DNA from: Cognatundibacterium aquatile
GTDB taxonomy: Bacteria > Pseudomonadota > Gammaproteobacteria > Burkholderiales > Burkholderiaceae_D
Assembly (NCBI RefSeq): GCF_014699135.1
Contig: NZ_JACOFT010000003.1
Span: 641,529-705,528 of the forward strand
Length of the DNA stretch: 64,000 nucleotides
Direction of reading: 5' to 3'
The position numbers were made by a program, and so were the translations under genes. The notes below the pieces were generated by a model. It searched no databases, was not told the DNA's origin, and saw only the letters and a list, made by a program, of their open reading frames with translations. Numbering within the stretch: position 1 is the stretch's first letter; the number at the start of each line of letters is the position of its first letter. Below, piece by piece: positions 55,040 through 63,563 of this stretch.

Positions 55040-55399
55040 GTGTTAAACCTCAGGACTCTAAAAACTTTGCAACGCGTTCTCTTTATCTGCAGCATGAACC
55101 GCTGGCGCAGCCCGACTGCTGAACAAGTCTATTCTGATCATCCAGGTATCCAGTGCGCTTCGGCAGGCCTTAATCGCAACGCTGAGAATCCACTGACGCC
55201 CGAACTCGTGGAGTGGGCTGAATTGATCTTTGTGATGGAGCGAAAGCATAAGACGAAGTTATCCAGTGAATTTCGGCCGCACCTTCTTGGTAAGCGGGTG
55301 ATCTGTCTGAACATCCCAGACAACTACAAGTTCATGGATTCAAAGCTCATTGCATTGCTTCATGCAAAAGTTGATGCGTTTCTTCCTCACCATGGTTAG
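55040..55399 (+). CDS. Low-molecular-weight protein tyrosine phosphatase-like protein
   Basis: A GTG at 55040 gives 119 residues; inner starts are also possible. The CX5R phosphatase loop is present as CSMNRWRSP near 17-25, preceded by a hydrophobic strand (VLFI). The acidic residue of the DP loop is in NIPDNYKFMD near 94-103. This is the short COG4551-like subgroup, predicted to act on phosphotyrosine. It differs from classic LMW-PTP in the loop (MNRW in place of GNIC), so the substrate is unsure. It is monocistronic. Confidence 0.8.
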   Translation: MLNLRTLKTLQRVLFICSMNRWRSPTAEQVYSDHPGIQCASAGLNRNAENPLTPELVEWAELIFVMERKHKTKLSSEFRPHLLGKRVICLNIPDNYKFMDSKLIALLHAKVDAFLPHHG

Positions 55400-55739
55400 T
55401 GCTTTAATTGCTTAATTTAGCTCAATCGTGTCGATGCGTTTTCAACAAGGCTTAGCTATACCGCCATCTGTATTTTTTACATCCCTGCATCTCAAATTGA
55501 CCTATATGCCCAGACTCCGGTAGCTATCGTCTTCAAATTATCAATAAGCGATGGTTTGGTCTTAGTCTTAGCAGGGGCTGTTTGGTCGTAAAGCGTGCGT
55601 GCTTTGCGATGCTGATCTGCGAAGGGGCTCATCAAATGAGTTATGCAGCGGGAAGACGGGGCTGGGAGGGCTGCTTTATTATAAAACGCAGAATAAATTC
55701 GCCGAGTAAAGGCAGGGCAATACTCGTGAAACCAAAAGA
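55400..55739. other. Intergenic stretch upstream of the tRNA terminator
   Basis: No supported gene lies in this 340-base stretch. Frames that cross it and the tRNA are shadows. I see no repeat or recognisable RNA here. Confidence 0.5.
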
Positions 55740-55768
55740 AAAAGCTCTTGAAAAAATCAAGGGCTTTT
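55740..55768 (-). terminator. Terminator of the tRNA-Ser gene
   Basis: AAAAGCTCTTGA pairs with TCAAGGGCTTTT (one mismatch) around AAAAA, ending in a T-run on the minus strand 8 bases past the tRNA 3' end. Confidence 0.8.
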
Positions 55769-55775
55769 CTAATTC

Positions 55776-55865
55776 TGGCGGAGAAGGGGGGATTCGAACC
55801 CCCGGTAGGGATAAACCTACGCACGCTTTCCAGGCGTGTGACTTAAACCACTCATCCACCTCTCC
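55776..55865 (-). tRNA. serX: tRNA-Ser (anticodon GGA)
   Basis: Minus-strand reading gives a 90-nt class II tRNA: acceptor GGAGAGG, a D arm with the GG pair, anticodon arm with GGA in CCTGGAAAG, a long variable arm (GTAGGTTTATCCCTAC), T arm GGTTCGAATCC, and an encoded CCA end. The length and long variable arm mark it as serine. Confidence 0.95.
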
Positions 55866-55954
55866 TGCTTTTCGCCAATTCCAGATCAGCGAAGCTCGCT
55901 ATTCTAGCAAAGTATTGAGGCGGATGGAAGTATGTTTTTAATGTATTTGAAATA

Positions 55955-56419
55955 TCATGCGCCAAGCCACGGTAAATCGTTGGCGCACCAGCCCACGACT
56001 GTTTTTCTGTGGCCATGCGCATCTCTGTCTCCTTCAAAGCCTTGCAGGATGTCAAAACATTGGGTGTAGCCGGATTCGCTGGCGAGTTTTGCGGCATGAC
56101 GTGAGCGCACACCTGAACGACACAGAAAAAGAATGACGGTATTTTTGTCGGCGGTGATGGTGGCGAGTTGCTGTAAGAAATCAGGGTTTTGCGCTCCGCC
56201 CGGATACAGGCTCCACTGCACCGCAAAATGTTGAGTGTCGTGAATCACGACCTTACCAACCCAATCACGTTCGGCATTGGTGCGGACGTCAACGAGGATG
56301 CAATCCGGATTCGACTGCAATAGTTCAAAGGCCTCAATGGGAGTGACCGCTCCGGCATACGGAAGCGATTGTTCCTGTGCGCGTTGTCGGGCAGACGTGA
56401 GTGTGGTGTTGCTAGACAT
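55955..56419 (-). CDS. Rhodanese-like domain protein
   Basis: ATG at 56419 gives MSSNTTLTSARQRAQEQSLP and 154 residues; the frame stays open to 56470. It is one rhodanese domain: VDVRTNAERDWVGKV near 44-58 and the active-site cysteine in VILFLCRSGVRSRHAAKLA near 95-113. The CRSGxR loop fits a sulfurtransferase rather than a phosphatase. It is a single minus-strand gene beside the tRNA and divergent from glnA. Confidence 0.92.
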   Translation of the reverse strand: MSSNTTLTSARQRAQEQSLPYAGAVTPIEAFELLQSNPDCILVDVRTNAERDWVGKVVIHDTQHFAVQWSLYPGGAQNPDFLQQLATITADKNTVILFLCRSGVRSRHAAKLASESGYTQCFDILQGFEGDRDAHGHRKTVVGWCANDLPWLGA

Positions 56420-56658
56420 AGTTAATCCAGTGCAGGCAGTTTGTGTGGGCATTTTCATTGAATTATGCATGAAGCGACACGTGTATGCATCGCTTCCGTG
56501 CGGTTTGATTGGTGGTGCGTATAAAATTCAGTTGTTAGCAGGCTCTGCGTCTGAGATAGATAATTTGCATACAAATCAGTAGTCATATGAGAGCGCACAC
56601 TGAGAGCGCACGCAATATTGGCGACAGCTATGCTGACGGCGGCGCACCTATTTTACAG

Positions 56659-56698
56659 TGCACATTAATGGTGCAATCATTTGCACCTAAAAAGTGCG
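56659..56698 (+). promoter_or_regulatory. Two NtrC enhancer sites
   Basis: TGCACATTAATGGTGCA (56659-56675) matches the palindromic NtrC box (TGCACC-N5-TGGTGCA type) closely. A second, TGCACCTAAAAAGTGCG (56682-56698), is 6 bases on. They lie about 160-190 bases upstream of the sigma-54 promoter, a usual enhancer distance. The ntrB and ntrC genes themselves are downstream in this window. Confidence 0.88.
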
Positions 56699-56830
56699 CT
56701 CAGTTTTTTCATATACTTATTTTGTTTTTTTTGGTGCGTCACCAGAAGCTTTTGATTCTTGATTTTGATTAAACGTTTTAAAAACAAGGTGTTAGCGATA
56801 ATTTTCTGTCGTTGTATGGATTCTGGAATA

Positions 56831-56846
56831 TGGCATAGTTTCTGCT
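56831..56846 (+). promoter_or_regulatory. Sigma-54 promoter of glnA
   Basis: TGGCATAGTTTCTGCT has GG and GC exactly 10 bases apart (56832-56833 and 56844-56845), the required sigma-54 -24/-12 pattern. Only the C of the consensus GGCAC is changed to T. It is about 135 bases before the glnA start. Confidence 0.85.
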
Positions 56847-56980
56847 ATTATTGTTCACGGAGTTGAGCGGTCAGATGATTATGCAGAAAGAAAATTAACG
56901 ACAGGTTTCTTTTGTCAGGATGGCAGAACGAAGGCTCAGTAATCCCCGATTTATTTTTAGCGCTACTTGAGGAGTTTCAC

Positions 56981-58396
56981 ATGGCAATGACAGCTGCAGA
57001 AGTTTTGAAGATGGCGAAAGATAACGAAGTGAAATTCGTTGATTTTCGTTTCGCAGATACACGCGGTAAAGAACAGCACGTGACTGTGCCTGTTTCTCAC
57101 TTCGATATCGATAAGTTCGAATCTGGCCATGCATTTGATGGCTCTTCTATTGCGGGCTGGAAAGGTATCGAAGCTTCTGACATGTTGTTGATGCCAGATC
57201 CAAATACAGCGAATATCGATCCATTTATGGAAGAAACCACATTGTTTATGCAATGTGACGTCATCGAGCCTTCCGATGGCAAAGGTTACGACCGTGATCC
57301 ACGTTCTATCGCAAAACGCGCGGAAGCTTATCTGAAATCTTCCGGTATCGGCGATACAGCCTATTTTGGTCCTGAACCAGAATTCTTTATTTTTGATGGC
57401 GTACGCTGGAAAATCGACATGTCTGGTTGCTTCGTTAAGATTGATTCTGAAGAAGCTTCCTGGACTACAGGTGAAAAACTGGAAGGTGGCAATACTGGTC
57501 ATCGTCCTACAGTCAAGGGCGGTTACTTCCCAGTTCCTCCAGTCGACAGTTTCCAGGACATGCGCTCTGAAATGTGCCTGATTCTGGAATCTTTGGGCAT
57601 TCCAGTGGAAGTGCATCACCATGAAGTTGCTGGCGCTGGTCAAAATGAAATCGGCACAAAATTCTCTACATTGGTAGAACGTGCTGACTGGACACAAAAC
57701 CTGAAATATGTTGTCTGGAACGTGGCTCATACCTACGGCAAAACAGCGACTTTCATGCCTAAACCTATCGTTGGTGACAATGGTTCCGGTATGCACGTGC
57801 ATCAATCGATCTGGAAAGATGGCAAAAACCTGTTCGCAGGCGACGGCTATGCTGGCTTGTCTGATTTCGCTCTGTACTACATCGGCGGCATCATCAAACA
57901 TGCTAAAGCATTGAATGCGATCACGAATCCAGGTACTAACTCGTACAAGCGTCTGGTTCCAGGCTACGAAGCACCGGTGAAACTGGCGTACTCTGCTAAA
58001 AACCGTTCTGCATCTATCCGCATTCCTTACGTTGCGAATCCAAAAGGCCGTCGCGTTGAGGCGCGCTTCCCAGATCCACTGGCAAACCCATATCTGTGCT
58101 TCTCTGCACTGATGATGGCAGGTCTGGATGGTGTACAGAATAAGATTCACCCAGGTGAAGCAGCATCTAAAGATTTGTACCATTTGCCACCAGAGGAAGA
58201 TGCATTGGTTCCAACAGTGTGCGCGTCTCTGGAAGAAGCCTTGGATGCACTGAATAAAGATCGCGAATTCCTGACTCGTGGTGGTGTGTTCAGCGACAGT
58301 ATGCTCGACGCTTACATTGAACTGAAAATGCAGGAAGTTCAACGTATGCGCATGACTACGCATCCTGTTGAATTTGACATGTACTATTCCCTGTAA
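56981..58396 (+). CDS. glnA: Glutamine synthetase, type I
   Basis: GlnA makes glutamine from glutamate, ammonia and ATP, the main ammonia-assimilation step. The start at 56981 ([17 protein letters not shown]) follows GAGGAG; the 471 residues match GSI-beta. Motifs are [12 protein letters not shown] near 50-61, the N-terminal and central [24 protein letters not shown] region split near 313-336, [16 protein letters not shown] near 264-279, and the adenylylation tyrosine in DLYHLPPEE near 397. Nitrogen control is supported by upstream NtrC and sigma-54 sites. Confidence 0.98.
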   Translation: MAMTAAEVLKMAKDNEVKFVDFRFADTRGKEQHVTVPVSHFDIDKFESGHAFDGSSIAGWKGIEASDMLLMPDPNTANIDPFMEETTLFMQCDVIEPSDGKGYDRDPRSIAKRAEAYLKSSGIGDTAYFGPEPEFFIFDGVRWKIDMSGCFVKIDSEEASWTTGEKLEGGNTGHRPTVKGGYFPVPPVDSFQDMRSEMCLILESLGIPVEVHHHEVAGAGQNEIGTKFSTLVERADWTQNLKYVVWNVAHTYGKTATFMPKPIVGDNGSGMHVHQSIWKDGKNLFAGDGYAGLSDFALYYIGGIIKHAKALNAITNPGTNSYKRLVPGYEAPVKLAYSAKNRSASIRIPYVANPKGRRVEARFPDPLANPYLCFSALMMAGLDGVQNKIHPGEAASKDLYHLPPEEDALVPTVCASLEEALDALNKDREFLTRGGVFSDSMLDAYIELKMQEVQRMRMTTHPVEFDMYYSL

Positions 58397-58414
58397 TTGC
58401 AAGGGATGCTATAA

Positions 58415-58439
58415 AAGCGGGGGCAACCCCGCTTTTTTT
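58415..58439 (+). terminator. Rho-independent terminator after glnA
   Basis: AGCGGGG, loop GCAA, CCCCGCT is followed by seven T residues, 19 bases past the glnA stop. It separates glnA from the genes below, so ntrBC probably rely partly on read-through or their own promoter. Confidence 0.9.
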
Positions 58440-58523
58440 GTTTTGTTACTGCGCGTAACGTGGAATTGTGAATATGCGCAGCATCGCATACACTACACCT
58501 CTGTTTTTGACTAGTGATTGAAT

Positions 58524-59012
58524 ATGAAGCGACTATTGATTGGTTTTATTTCGTTAATCGCCATCCAAAATATTGCCCACGCGCAGGCTGATGTGTTTTT
58601 ATGCGTCGATGATAATGGCAAGAAAGAGTATAAAAATACGGGTGCAACGAAAGGCTGTAAGAGAGTCGAGTTGCCCGGTATTACGGTTGTTCCTGCCCCG
58701 GCTTTACCTTCCACTCCCAAGAAAACACAGGCAAAATCCGCTTCTAGCCCTGCAGATTTCCCTAAGGTTGACGAGGGAACACAAAAGGCCAGAGATTCGG
58801 ATCGCCGGCAAATTTTGTTGGATGAGCTCAAAGCGGAAGAGCAAAAACTGGCTGATTTGAAAAAAGAGTACAACAATGGTGAGCCTGAGCGTCGTGGTGA
58901 TGAGCGTAATTACGCAAAATATCAGGAACGCACCGGAATGATGAAAGATAACATCAGCCGCACCGAAAAGAACATTGAGGCATTGCGGCGTGAAATTTCC
59001 AACCTAAAATAA
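58524..59012 (+). CDS. DUF4124 domain protein, exported
   Basis: ATG at 58524 gives MKRLLIGFISLIAIQNIAHA, a signal peptide, and 162 residues. The DUF4124 domain follows (QADVFLCVDDNGKKEYKNTG near 21-40), with paired cysteines C27 and C46. A Pro/Ala linker leads to a strongly charged coiled-coil-like C terminus (LLDELKAEEQKLADLKKEYN near 99-118). DUF4124 proteins are periplasmic and of unknown role. It sits between glnA and ntrB, which is typical for this lineage. Confidence 0.85.
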   Translation: MKRLLIGFISLIAIQNIAHAQADVFLCVDDNGKKEYKNTGATKGCKRVELPGITVVPAPALPSTPKKTQAKSASSPADFPKVDEGTQKARDSDRRQILLDELKAEEQKLADLKKEYNNGEPERRGDERNYAKYQERTGMMKDNISRTEKNIEALRREISNLK

Positions 59013-59104
59013 TGCAAAATCTCTGCTTTCCCTGCAAGAAATTGAATCGGCGGGCATGATGCTTGCATAATAAGGTCGCACTATGCGGCCTTTTTTTATG
59101 GATT

Positions 59105-60190
59105 ATGGTGAAAAATTCTCTCTCTATTCTGCCGGCATTCGCCGGACTTGAGCTGCTCAGCTCTGCTGTCATCGTGTTTAATGCTGACGGTAGTATCAAG
59201 TTCGCTAATCCAGCAGCGGAGATATTGCTGGATTGTTCAGCGAAATCCCTGATCGACCAAAAGCTCAATGCTTTATTTTTAAATGGCGATGCTTTGTTGG
59301 CGGTGTTTCATCAGGCCGTCGCCCATCATTTCGCTGATAAGCGTCAGGATCTGACCTTGGAGCGGGCTGGCAGAGAGCCTTTGCATGTGCATAGCATCGT
59401 CACAGCATTAGATAATCCTGAAACACCAGTGTTGATTGAATTTCGGGAAAACGTCCAGCAACTCAAGCTGGATCGGGAAGAGAGGATGCTCGATCAGAGC
59501 AAGGCAAATAAGGAGCTGATCCGTAACCTCGCGCATGAAATTAAAAATCCACTCGGTGGTATCCGCGGAGCGGCACAGTTGCTTGAGTTGGAATTGCCGG
59601 AGCGCCAGCTCAAGGAATTGCGCGAGTATACGCAAGTCATCATCAAAGAGGCAGATCGCTTGCAGACGCTGGTTGATCGTTTGCTTGCTCCTCACCGTCT
59701 CCCCCATATAGTAGGTGATGTCAATATTCATGAAGTGTGCGAGCGGGTCCGCAGTCTGATTGTGGCCGAATTTCCGCAGGGGCTGACAATTCACAGGGAT
59801 TACGATTTGTCGATACCGGAATTCCGCGGCGATAAGGAGCAGTTGATACAGTCAGTACTGAATATCGCCCACAACGCCGCACAGGCGTTAGCGGAGCGAA
59901 TTCGTCACGGAGATGCGGAGCTGACTTTTAAAACCCGTGTCGTCAGGCAGATTACTTTGGCGAAGGTCAGATACAGGTTGGCATTAGACTTGCATATCAT
60001 TGATAACGGTCCTGGAATCCCGCCTGAAATTTTTCACCGCATTTTTTATCCTTTAGTTTCAGGAAGAGATGGTGGCAGCGGACTTGGACTGACTCTGGCG
60101 CAAACCTTTGTCGATCAGCACTTGGGTGTAATTGAATGCGAGAGTCGTCCCGGTTGTACTGATTTCAGAATCCTTATTCCTCTGCCTTAA
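59105..60190 (+). CDS. glnL: Nitrogen regulation sensor kinase NtrB
   Basis: ATG at 59105 gives MVKNSLSILPAFAGLELLSS and 361 residues. The PAS-like N-terminal domain holds about 15-125. The phosphoaccepting histidine is in RNLAHEIKNPLGGIRGAAQL near 142-161. The ATP-binding region includes QSVLNIAHNAAQAL near 252-265, DNGPGIPPEIFHRIFYPLVSG split near 301-321, and GSGLGLTLAQ. It has no membrane span, as for NtrB. It phosphorylates NtrC under nitrogen shortage. It is followed 80 bases later by ntrC. Confidence 0.95.
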   Translation: MVKNSLSILPAFAGLELLSSAVIVFNADGSIKFANPAAEILLDCSAKSLIDQKLNALFLNGDALLAVFHQAVAHHFADKRQDLTLERAGREPLHVHSIVTALDNPETPVLIEFRENVQQLKLDREERMLDQSKANKELIRNLAHEIKNPLGGIRGAAQLLELELPERQLKELREYTQVIIKEADRLQTLVDRLLAPHRLPHIVGDVNIHEVCERVRSLIVAEFPQGLTIHRDYDLSIPEFRGDKEQLIQSVLNIAHNAAQALAERIRHGDAELTFKTRVVRQITLAKVRYRLALDLHIIDNGPGIPPEIFHRIFYPLVSGRDGGSGLGLTLAQTFVDQHLGVIECESRPGCTDFRILIPLP

Positions 60191-60270
60191 GGTTGGACGA
60201 GGAAACGCTTTATTAGTGCAAGTTAGCGCCTTTGCTAATCAATATGTTCAAACCTGGAACTAAAAAAAAT

Positions 60271-61782
60271 ATGAAACCTATTTGGATAGTGGATGACGAT
60301 GATTCAATTCGCTGGGTGCTTGAGAAAGCGCTCGCAAGAGAAAATCTGACGACCAAGAGCTTTACAAATGCGCGCGATGCCATGACTGCTTTGCAGTCAG
60401 ATACGCCACAGGTATTGGTTTCTGATATTCGCATGCACGGCGCCTCTGGCTTGGAACTGTTGCAAACCGTCAAAGCTAAGCATCCCGGCTTGCCAGTGAT
60501 TATCATGACCGCGTTCTCGGATCTGGATTCTGCTGTCGCTGCTTTCCAAGGCGGGGCATTTGAATACTTAGCCAAACCATTTGATCTTGATAAAGCGGTT
60601 GAATTGATTCGTCGTGCACTCGATGAGAGTCTGCGCGAATCCAGCGTCGAACAAACGATTTCTGAAGCGCCGGAAATTCTTGGTCACGCACCTGCAATGC
60701 AGGATGTTTTTCGTGCGATAGGGCGTTTATCGCAGTCGAACGTGACAGTATTAATTACCGGTGAATCAGGTAGTGGTAAAGAGTTGGTTGCTCGCGCCCT
60801 GCATAAGCATAGCCCGCGATCATCCCAGCCTTTTATCGCGCTGAATACTGCCGCGATTCCTAAGGATTTATTAGAGTCTGAATTATTTGGTCACGAGCGC
60901 GGCGCGTTTACCGGGGCGCAGACGACACGACGTGGTCGTTTTGAGCAAGCAGAGGGCGGCACTTTATTTCTCGATGAAATTGGCGACATGCCATTCGATT
61001 TACAGACAAGATTATTGAGGGTGCTGTCGGATGGCCATTTTTATCGGGTGGGCGGTCATCAGCCGATGAAGGCGAATGTACGTGTGATTGCAGCGACCCA
61101 TCAAAATCTTGAAACCAGAGTCCGCGAAGGTTTGTTTCGCGAGGATTTGTACCATCGCTTGAATGTTATTCGCTTGCGTTTGCCTAGTTTGCGTGAACGT
61201 CGTGAAGATATTCCTGTGCTGGCGAAATTTTTCTTATCTCAAAGTGCGAAGCAACTGGGTGTCGAGGTCAAACGTTTATCTGAGTCTGCTTTGCAGTTTT
61301 TGTCAGGATTGGATTTCCCTGGAAATGTCCGGCAATTAGAAAATCTGTGTAACTGGATTACCGTCATGGCGCCAGGTCAGACGGTGGAGATCCCGGATTT
61401 ACCGCAGGATTTGTTGCCCTCAGGTGAGCAAGGTAACGGGGGAGCAATGACGGCGCATAGGGCTGAGGCAGAGCCCTATATCAGCAGCCCTTCTGAGGCG
61501 ACCCCGGTGCATCACTCACATATTTCTGCCCCCGATCGCCAGCTCCATCCTGCGCAAAGCTGGATTGAGCTTTTAGAAGAAGAGGCAATGACGATGCTGT
61601 CGCAAGGACAGCCAGAGGTCATTGTGAAATTAGGCGATAAGTTTGAAGCAATCGTGATTAAGGCTGCGCTCAAATATACACATGGACGGAAAAATGATGC
61701 TGCTGTCCGGCTGGGAATCGGACGTAACACGATCACGCGCAAAATACATGAGTTGGGTATCGACGGCGCAAAAGATGACTGA
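60271..61782 (+). CDS. glnG: Nitrogen regulation response regulator NtrC
   Basis: ATG at 60271 gives [20 protein letters not shown] and 503 residues; the frame also permits 60232 and 60244. The receiver domain (1-115) has the acidic pocket DDDDS and the phosphorylation site in LVSDIRMHG near 50-58. The AAA+ domain shows [16 protein letters not shown] near 165-180, [14 protein letters not shown] near 207-220 with the sigma-54-contact GAFTGA loop, and [10 protein letters not shown] near 232-241. The C-terminal Fis-like HTH is [20 protein letters not shown] near 477-496. It activates glnA via the upstream sites. Confidence 0.97.
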   Translation: MKPIWIVDDDDSIRWVLEKALARENLTTKSFTNARDAMTALQSDTPQVLVSDIRMHGASGLELLQTVKAKHPGLPVIIMTAFSDLDSAVAAFQGGAFEYLAKPFDLDKAVELIRRALDESLRESSVEQTISEAPEILGHAPAMQDVFRAIGRLSQSNVTVLITGESGSGKELVARALHKHSPRSSQPFIALNTAAIPKDLLESELFGHERGAFTGAQTTRRGRFEQAEGGTLFLDEIGDMPFDLQTRLLRVLSDGHFYRVGGHQPMKANVRVIAATHQNLETRVREGLFREDLYHRLNVIRLRLPSLRERREDIPVLAKFFLSQSAKQLGVEVKRLSESALQFLSGLDFPGNVRQLENLCNWITVMAPGQTVEIPDLPQDLLPSGEQGNGGAMTAHRAEAEPYISSPSEATPVHHSHISAPDRQLHPAQSWIELLEEEAMTMLSQGQPEVIVKLGDKFEAIVIKAALKYTHGRKNDAAVRLGIGRNTITRKIHELGIDGAKDD

Positions 61783-61873
61783 ACTGTTATCCAGTTACAT
61801 GAAATTTTAACCCTCTGAATTCCGCAGCGGTTTTGAAGCGGTGCAGTTCTGATGTTTTTGGTGTTAACGAGAT

Positions 61874-61922
61874 ACGGGCAATTTCAAGATGAATCCGATT
61901 CACCTTGAAATTGCCCGTTCTT
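61874..61922. terminator. Long bidirectional terminator hairpin
   Basis: ACGGGCAATTTCAAG (61874-61888) pairs exactly with CTTGAAATTGCCCGT (61904-61918). The inner TGAATC/GATTCA extends the stem by six more pairs after one mismatch. It lies between convergent ntrC and the FAD oxidoreductase and would end both transcripts. T-runs are short, so it may also stabilise 3' ends. Confidence 0.8.
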
Positions 61923-61955
61923 AATTGGTCTGCTATTCGTTAGTTGTATATCGAG

Positions 61956-63563
61956 TTAGCTGTCAGCATTGATGGACAGTGCTACTGCTTCCGCAATTTT
62001 GATGCCATCAACACCTGCTGAAAGAATACCTCCTGCATATCCTGCACCTTCGCCAGCCGGGTAAAGTCCTTTGGTGTTCAGGCTTTGCAAGCTATCGTCA
62101 GTTCTCTTAATGCGAATGGGTGATGATGTCCGGGTTTCTATGCCAGTCAGGATGCCATCGTTCATCGCAAAGCCTTTGATCTTTTTATCGAATTCAGGAA
62201 TTGCTTCGCGTATCGCGTTAATCGCAAAATCAGGTAAGGCGTCGGCCAGATTACAAAGTGTTACGCCAGGTTTGTATGACGGAGTCACATTACCCAGTTC
62301 TGTTGATTTGATCCCTTTAATGAAATCGCCGATAAGCTGCCCTGGTGCATTGTAACTTTCACCGCCCATTTTGTAAGCGCGTTCTTCGAGTTTGCGCTGC
62401 AAATCAATACCTGCAAGAGGATTCCCCGGGTAATCTTCCGGAGAAATGCCGACGACAATGGCGCTGTTTGCATTGCGTTCATTGCGCGAATACTGACTCA
62501 TCCCGTTGGTTACCACACGCCCTGGCTCCGATGTCGCAGCGACAACCGTCCCTCCGGGGCACATGCAGAAGCTATACACCGAGCGGCCATTCTTTGCGTG
62601 ATGCACCAGTTTGTAATCCGCGGCACCCAGAATTTCATTTCCTGCGTTCGGACCAAAGCGCGCTTTGTCGATGACGGATTGCGGGTGTTCGATACGAAAG
62701 CCAATTGAAAATGGTTTAGCTTCAATATAAACGCCCTTATCGTAGAGCATCTGGAATGTGTCACGGGCGCTATGGCCGATCGCAAGAACAACGTGATTTG
62801 ATTCGATGTATTCGCCATCATTCACGCGCACTCCACAGACTTCACCATTTTTGATATCGATATCCGTTACTTTTTGCTCAAAACGAATCTCGCCGCCAAG
62901 TGTTTCAATGTTATGCCGCATCTCTTCTATCATCTTCACCAGCCGAAAGGTGCCTATGTGAGGCTTGCTGACATACAGAATTTCTTCCGGCGCTCCTGCC
63001 TTCACAAATTCAGTGATTACTTTTCTACCGTAATGCTTTGGGTCTTTGATCTGACTGTACAGTTTTCCATCAGAAAATGTTCCTGCTCCGCCTTCTCCAA
63101 ATTGCACATTTGATTCTGGATGGAGTTCACGCTTACGCCATAATCCCCAGGTGTCTTTTGTGCGTTCCCTGACGGTTTTTCCTCGCTCGAGAACGATGGG
63201 GCGATATCCCATCTCTGCCAGTAATAATGCAGCGAACAGACCGCAAGGTCCGAAACCGATAACAATTGGACGTTTAAATTTATTATCGTGAACATGTGCA
63301 ACGAACTTATAGCTGGTGTCTGGTGTGGCAGAAATATTTGATTGCTTGTTCAGACGAGTCAGTGCCTCAGATTCATTTTTTAATTCTACGTCGATGGTGT
63401 AGATCAGAATAATTGCAGTTTTCTTTCGTGCATCGTAGCTTCGCTTAAATATATTGAAGCCGATAAGATCTGATTCAGGAATTGCTAATTGTTCCAGTAT
63501 CGCCCTTTTTAATGCAGATTCAGGGTGATCTAAAGAGAGTTTTAAGTCGGTGATGCGTAACAT
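61956..63563 (-). CDS. FAD-dependent dehydrogenase (COG2509 type)
   Basis: The 535-residue protein binds FAD through the dinucleotide motif VIGFGPCGLFAALLLAEMGY near 101-120 and ends with the second FAD box GLYPAGEGAGYAGGILSAG near 500-518. The N terminus (about 1-90) is a distinct small domain starting MLRITDLKLSLDHPESALKR. An inner RXYL-free central domain includes HAKNGRSVYSFCMCPGGTVV near 320-339, split by Cys-rich CMCPGG. COG2509 flavoproteins are conserved but not biochemically defined. It is one gene before the putative rRNA operon. Confidence 0.88.
   Translation of the reverse strand: MLRITDLKLSLDHPESALKRAILEQLAIPESDLIGFNIFKRSYDARKKTAIILIYTIDVELKNESEALTRLNKQSNISATPDTSYKFVAHVHDNKFKRPIVIGFGPCGLFAALLLAEMGYRPIVLERGKTVRERTKDTWGLWRKRELHPESNVQFGEGGAGTFSDGKLYSQIKDPKHYGRKVITEFVKAGAPEEILYVSKPHIGTFRLVKMIEEMRHNIETLGGEIRFEQKVTDIDIKNGEVCGVRVNDGEYIESNHVVLAIGHSARDTFQMLYDKGVYIEAKPFSIGFRIEHPQSVIDKARFGPNAGNEILGAADYKLVHHAKNGRSVYSFCMCPGGTVVAATSEPGRVVTNGMSQYSRNERNANSAIVVGISPEDYPGNPLAGIDLQRKLEERAYKMGGESYNAPGQLIGDFIKGIKSTELGNVTPSYKPGVTLCNLADALPDFAINAIREAIPEFDKKIKGFAMNDGILTGIETRTSSPIRIKRTDDSLQSLNTKGLYPAGEGAGYAGGILSAGVDGIKIAEAVALSINADS

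Larger units (their letters stand above)
56420..56980 (+). promoter_or_regulatory. glnA upstream regulatory region
   Basis: This 561-base AT-rich stretch holds the glnA control signals listed separately: two NtrC-type sites and a sigma-54 promoter. A direct repeat TGAGAGCGCAC occurs twice near 56588 and 56601, with an unknown role. A 61-codon plus-strand frame here lacks a ribosome-binding site and overlaps the NtrC sites, so I treat it as noise. Confidence 0.6.

Noticed and set aside
56587..56772. A 61-codon frame in the glnA upstream region
   Set aside because: It overlaps the NtrC sites and lacks a ribosome-binding site.
56963..58402. A 479-codon open frame antisense to glnA
   Set aside because: It mirrors glnA codon use, has no ribosome-binding site or known motif, and glnA is certain.
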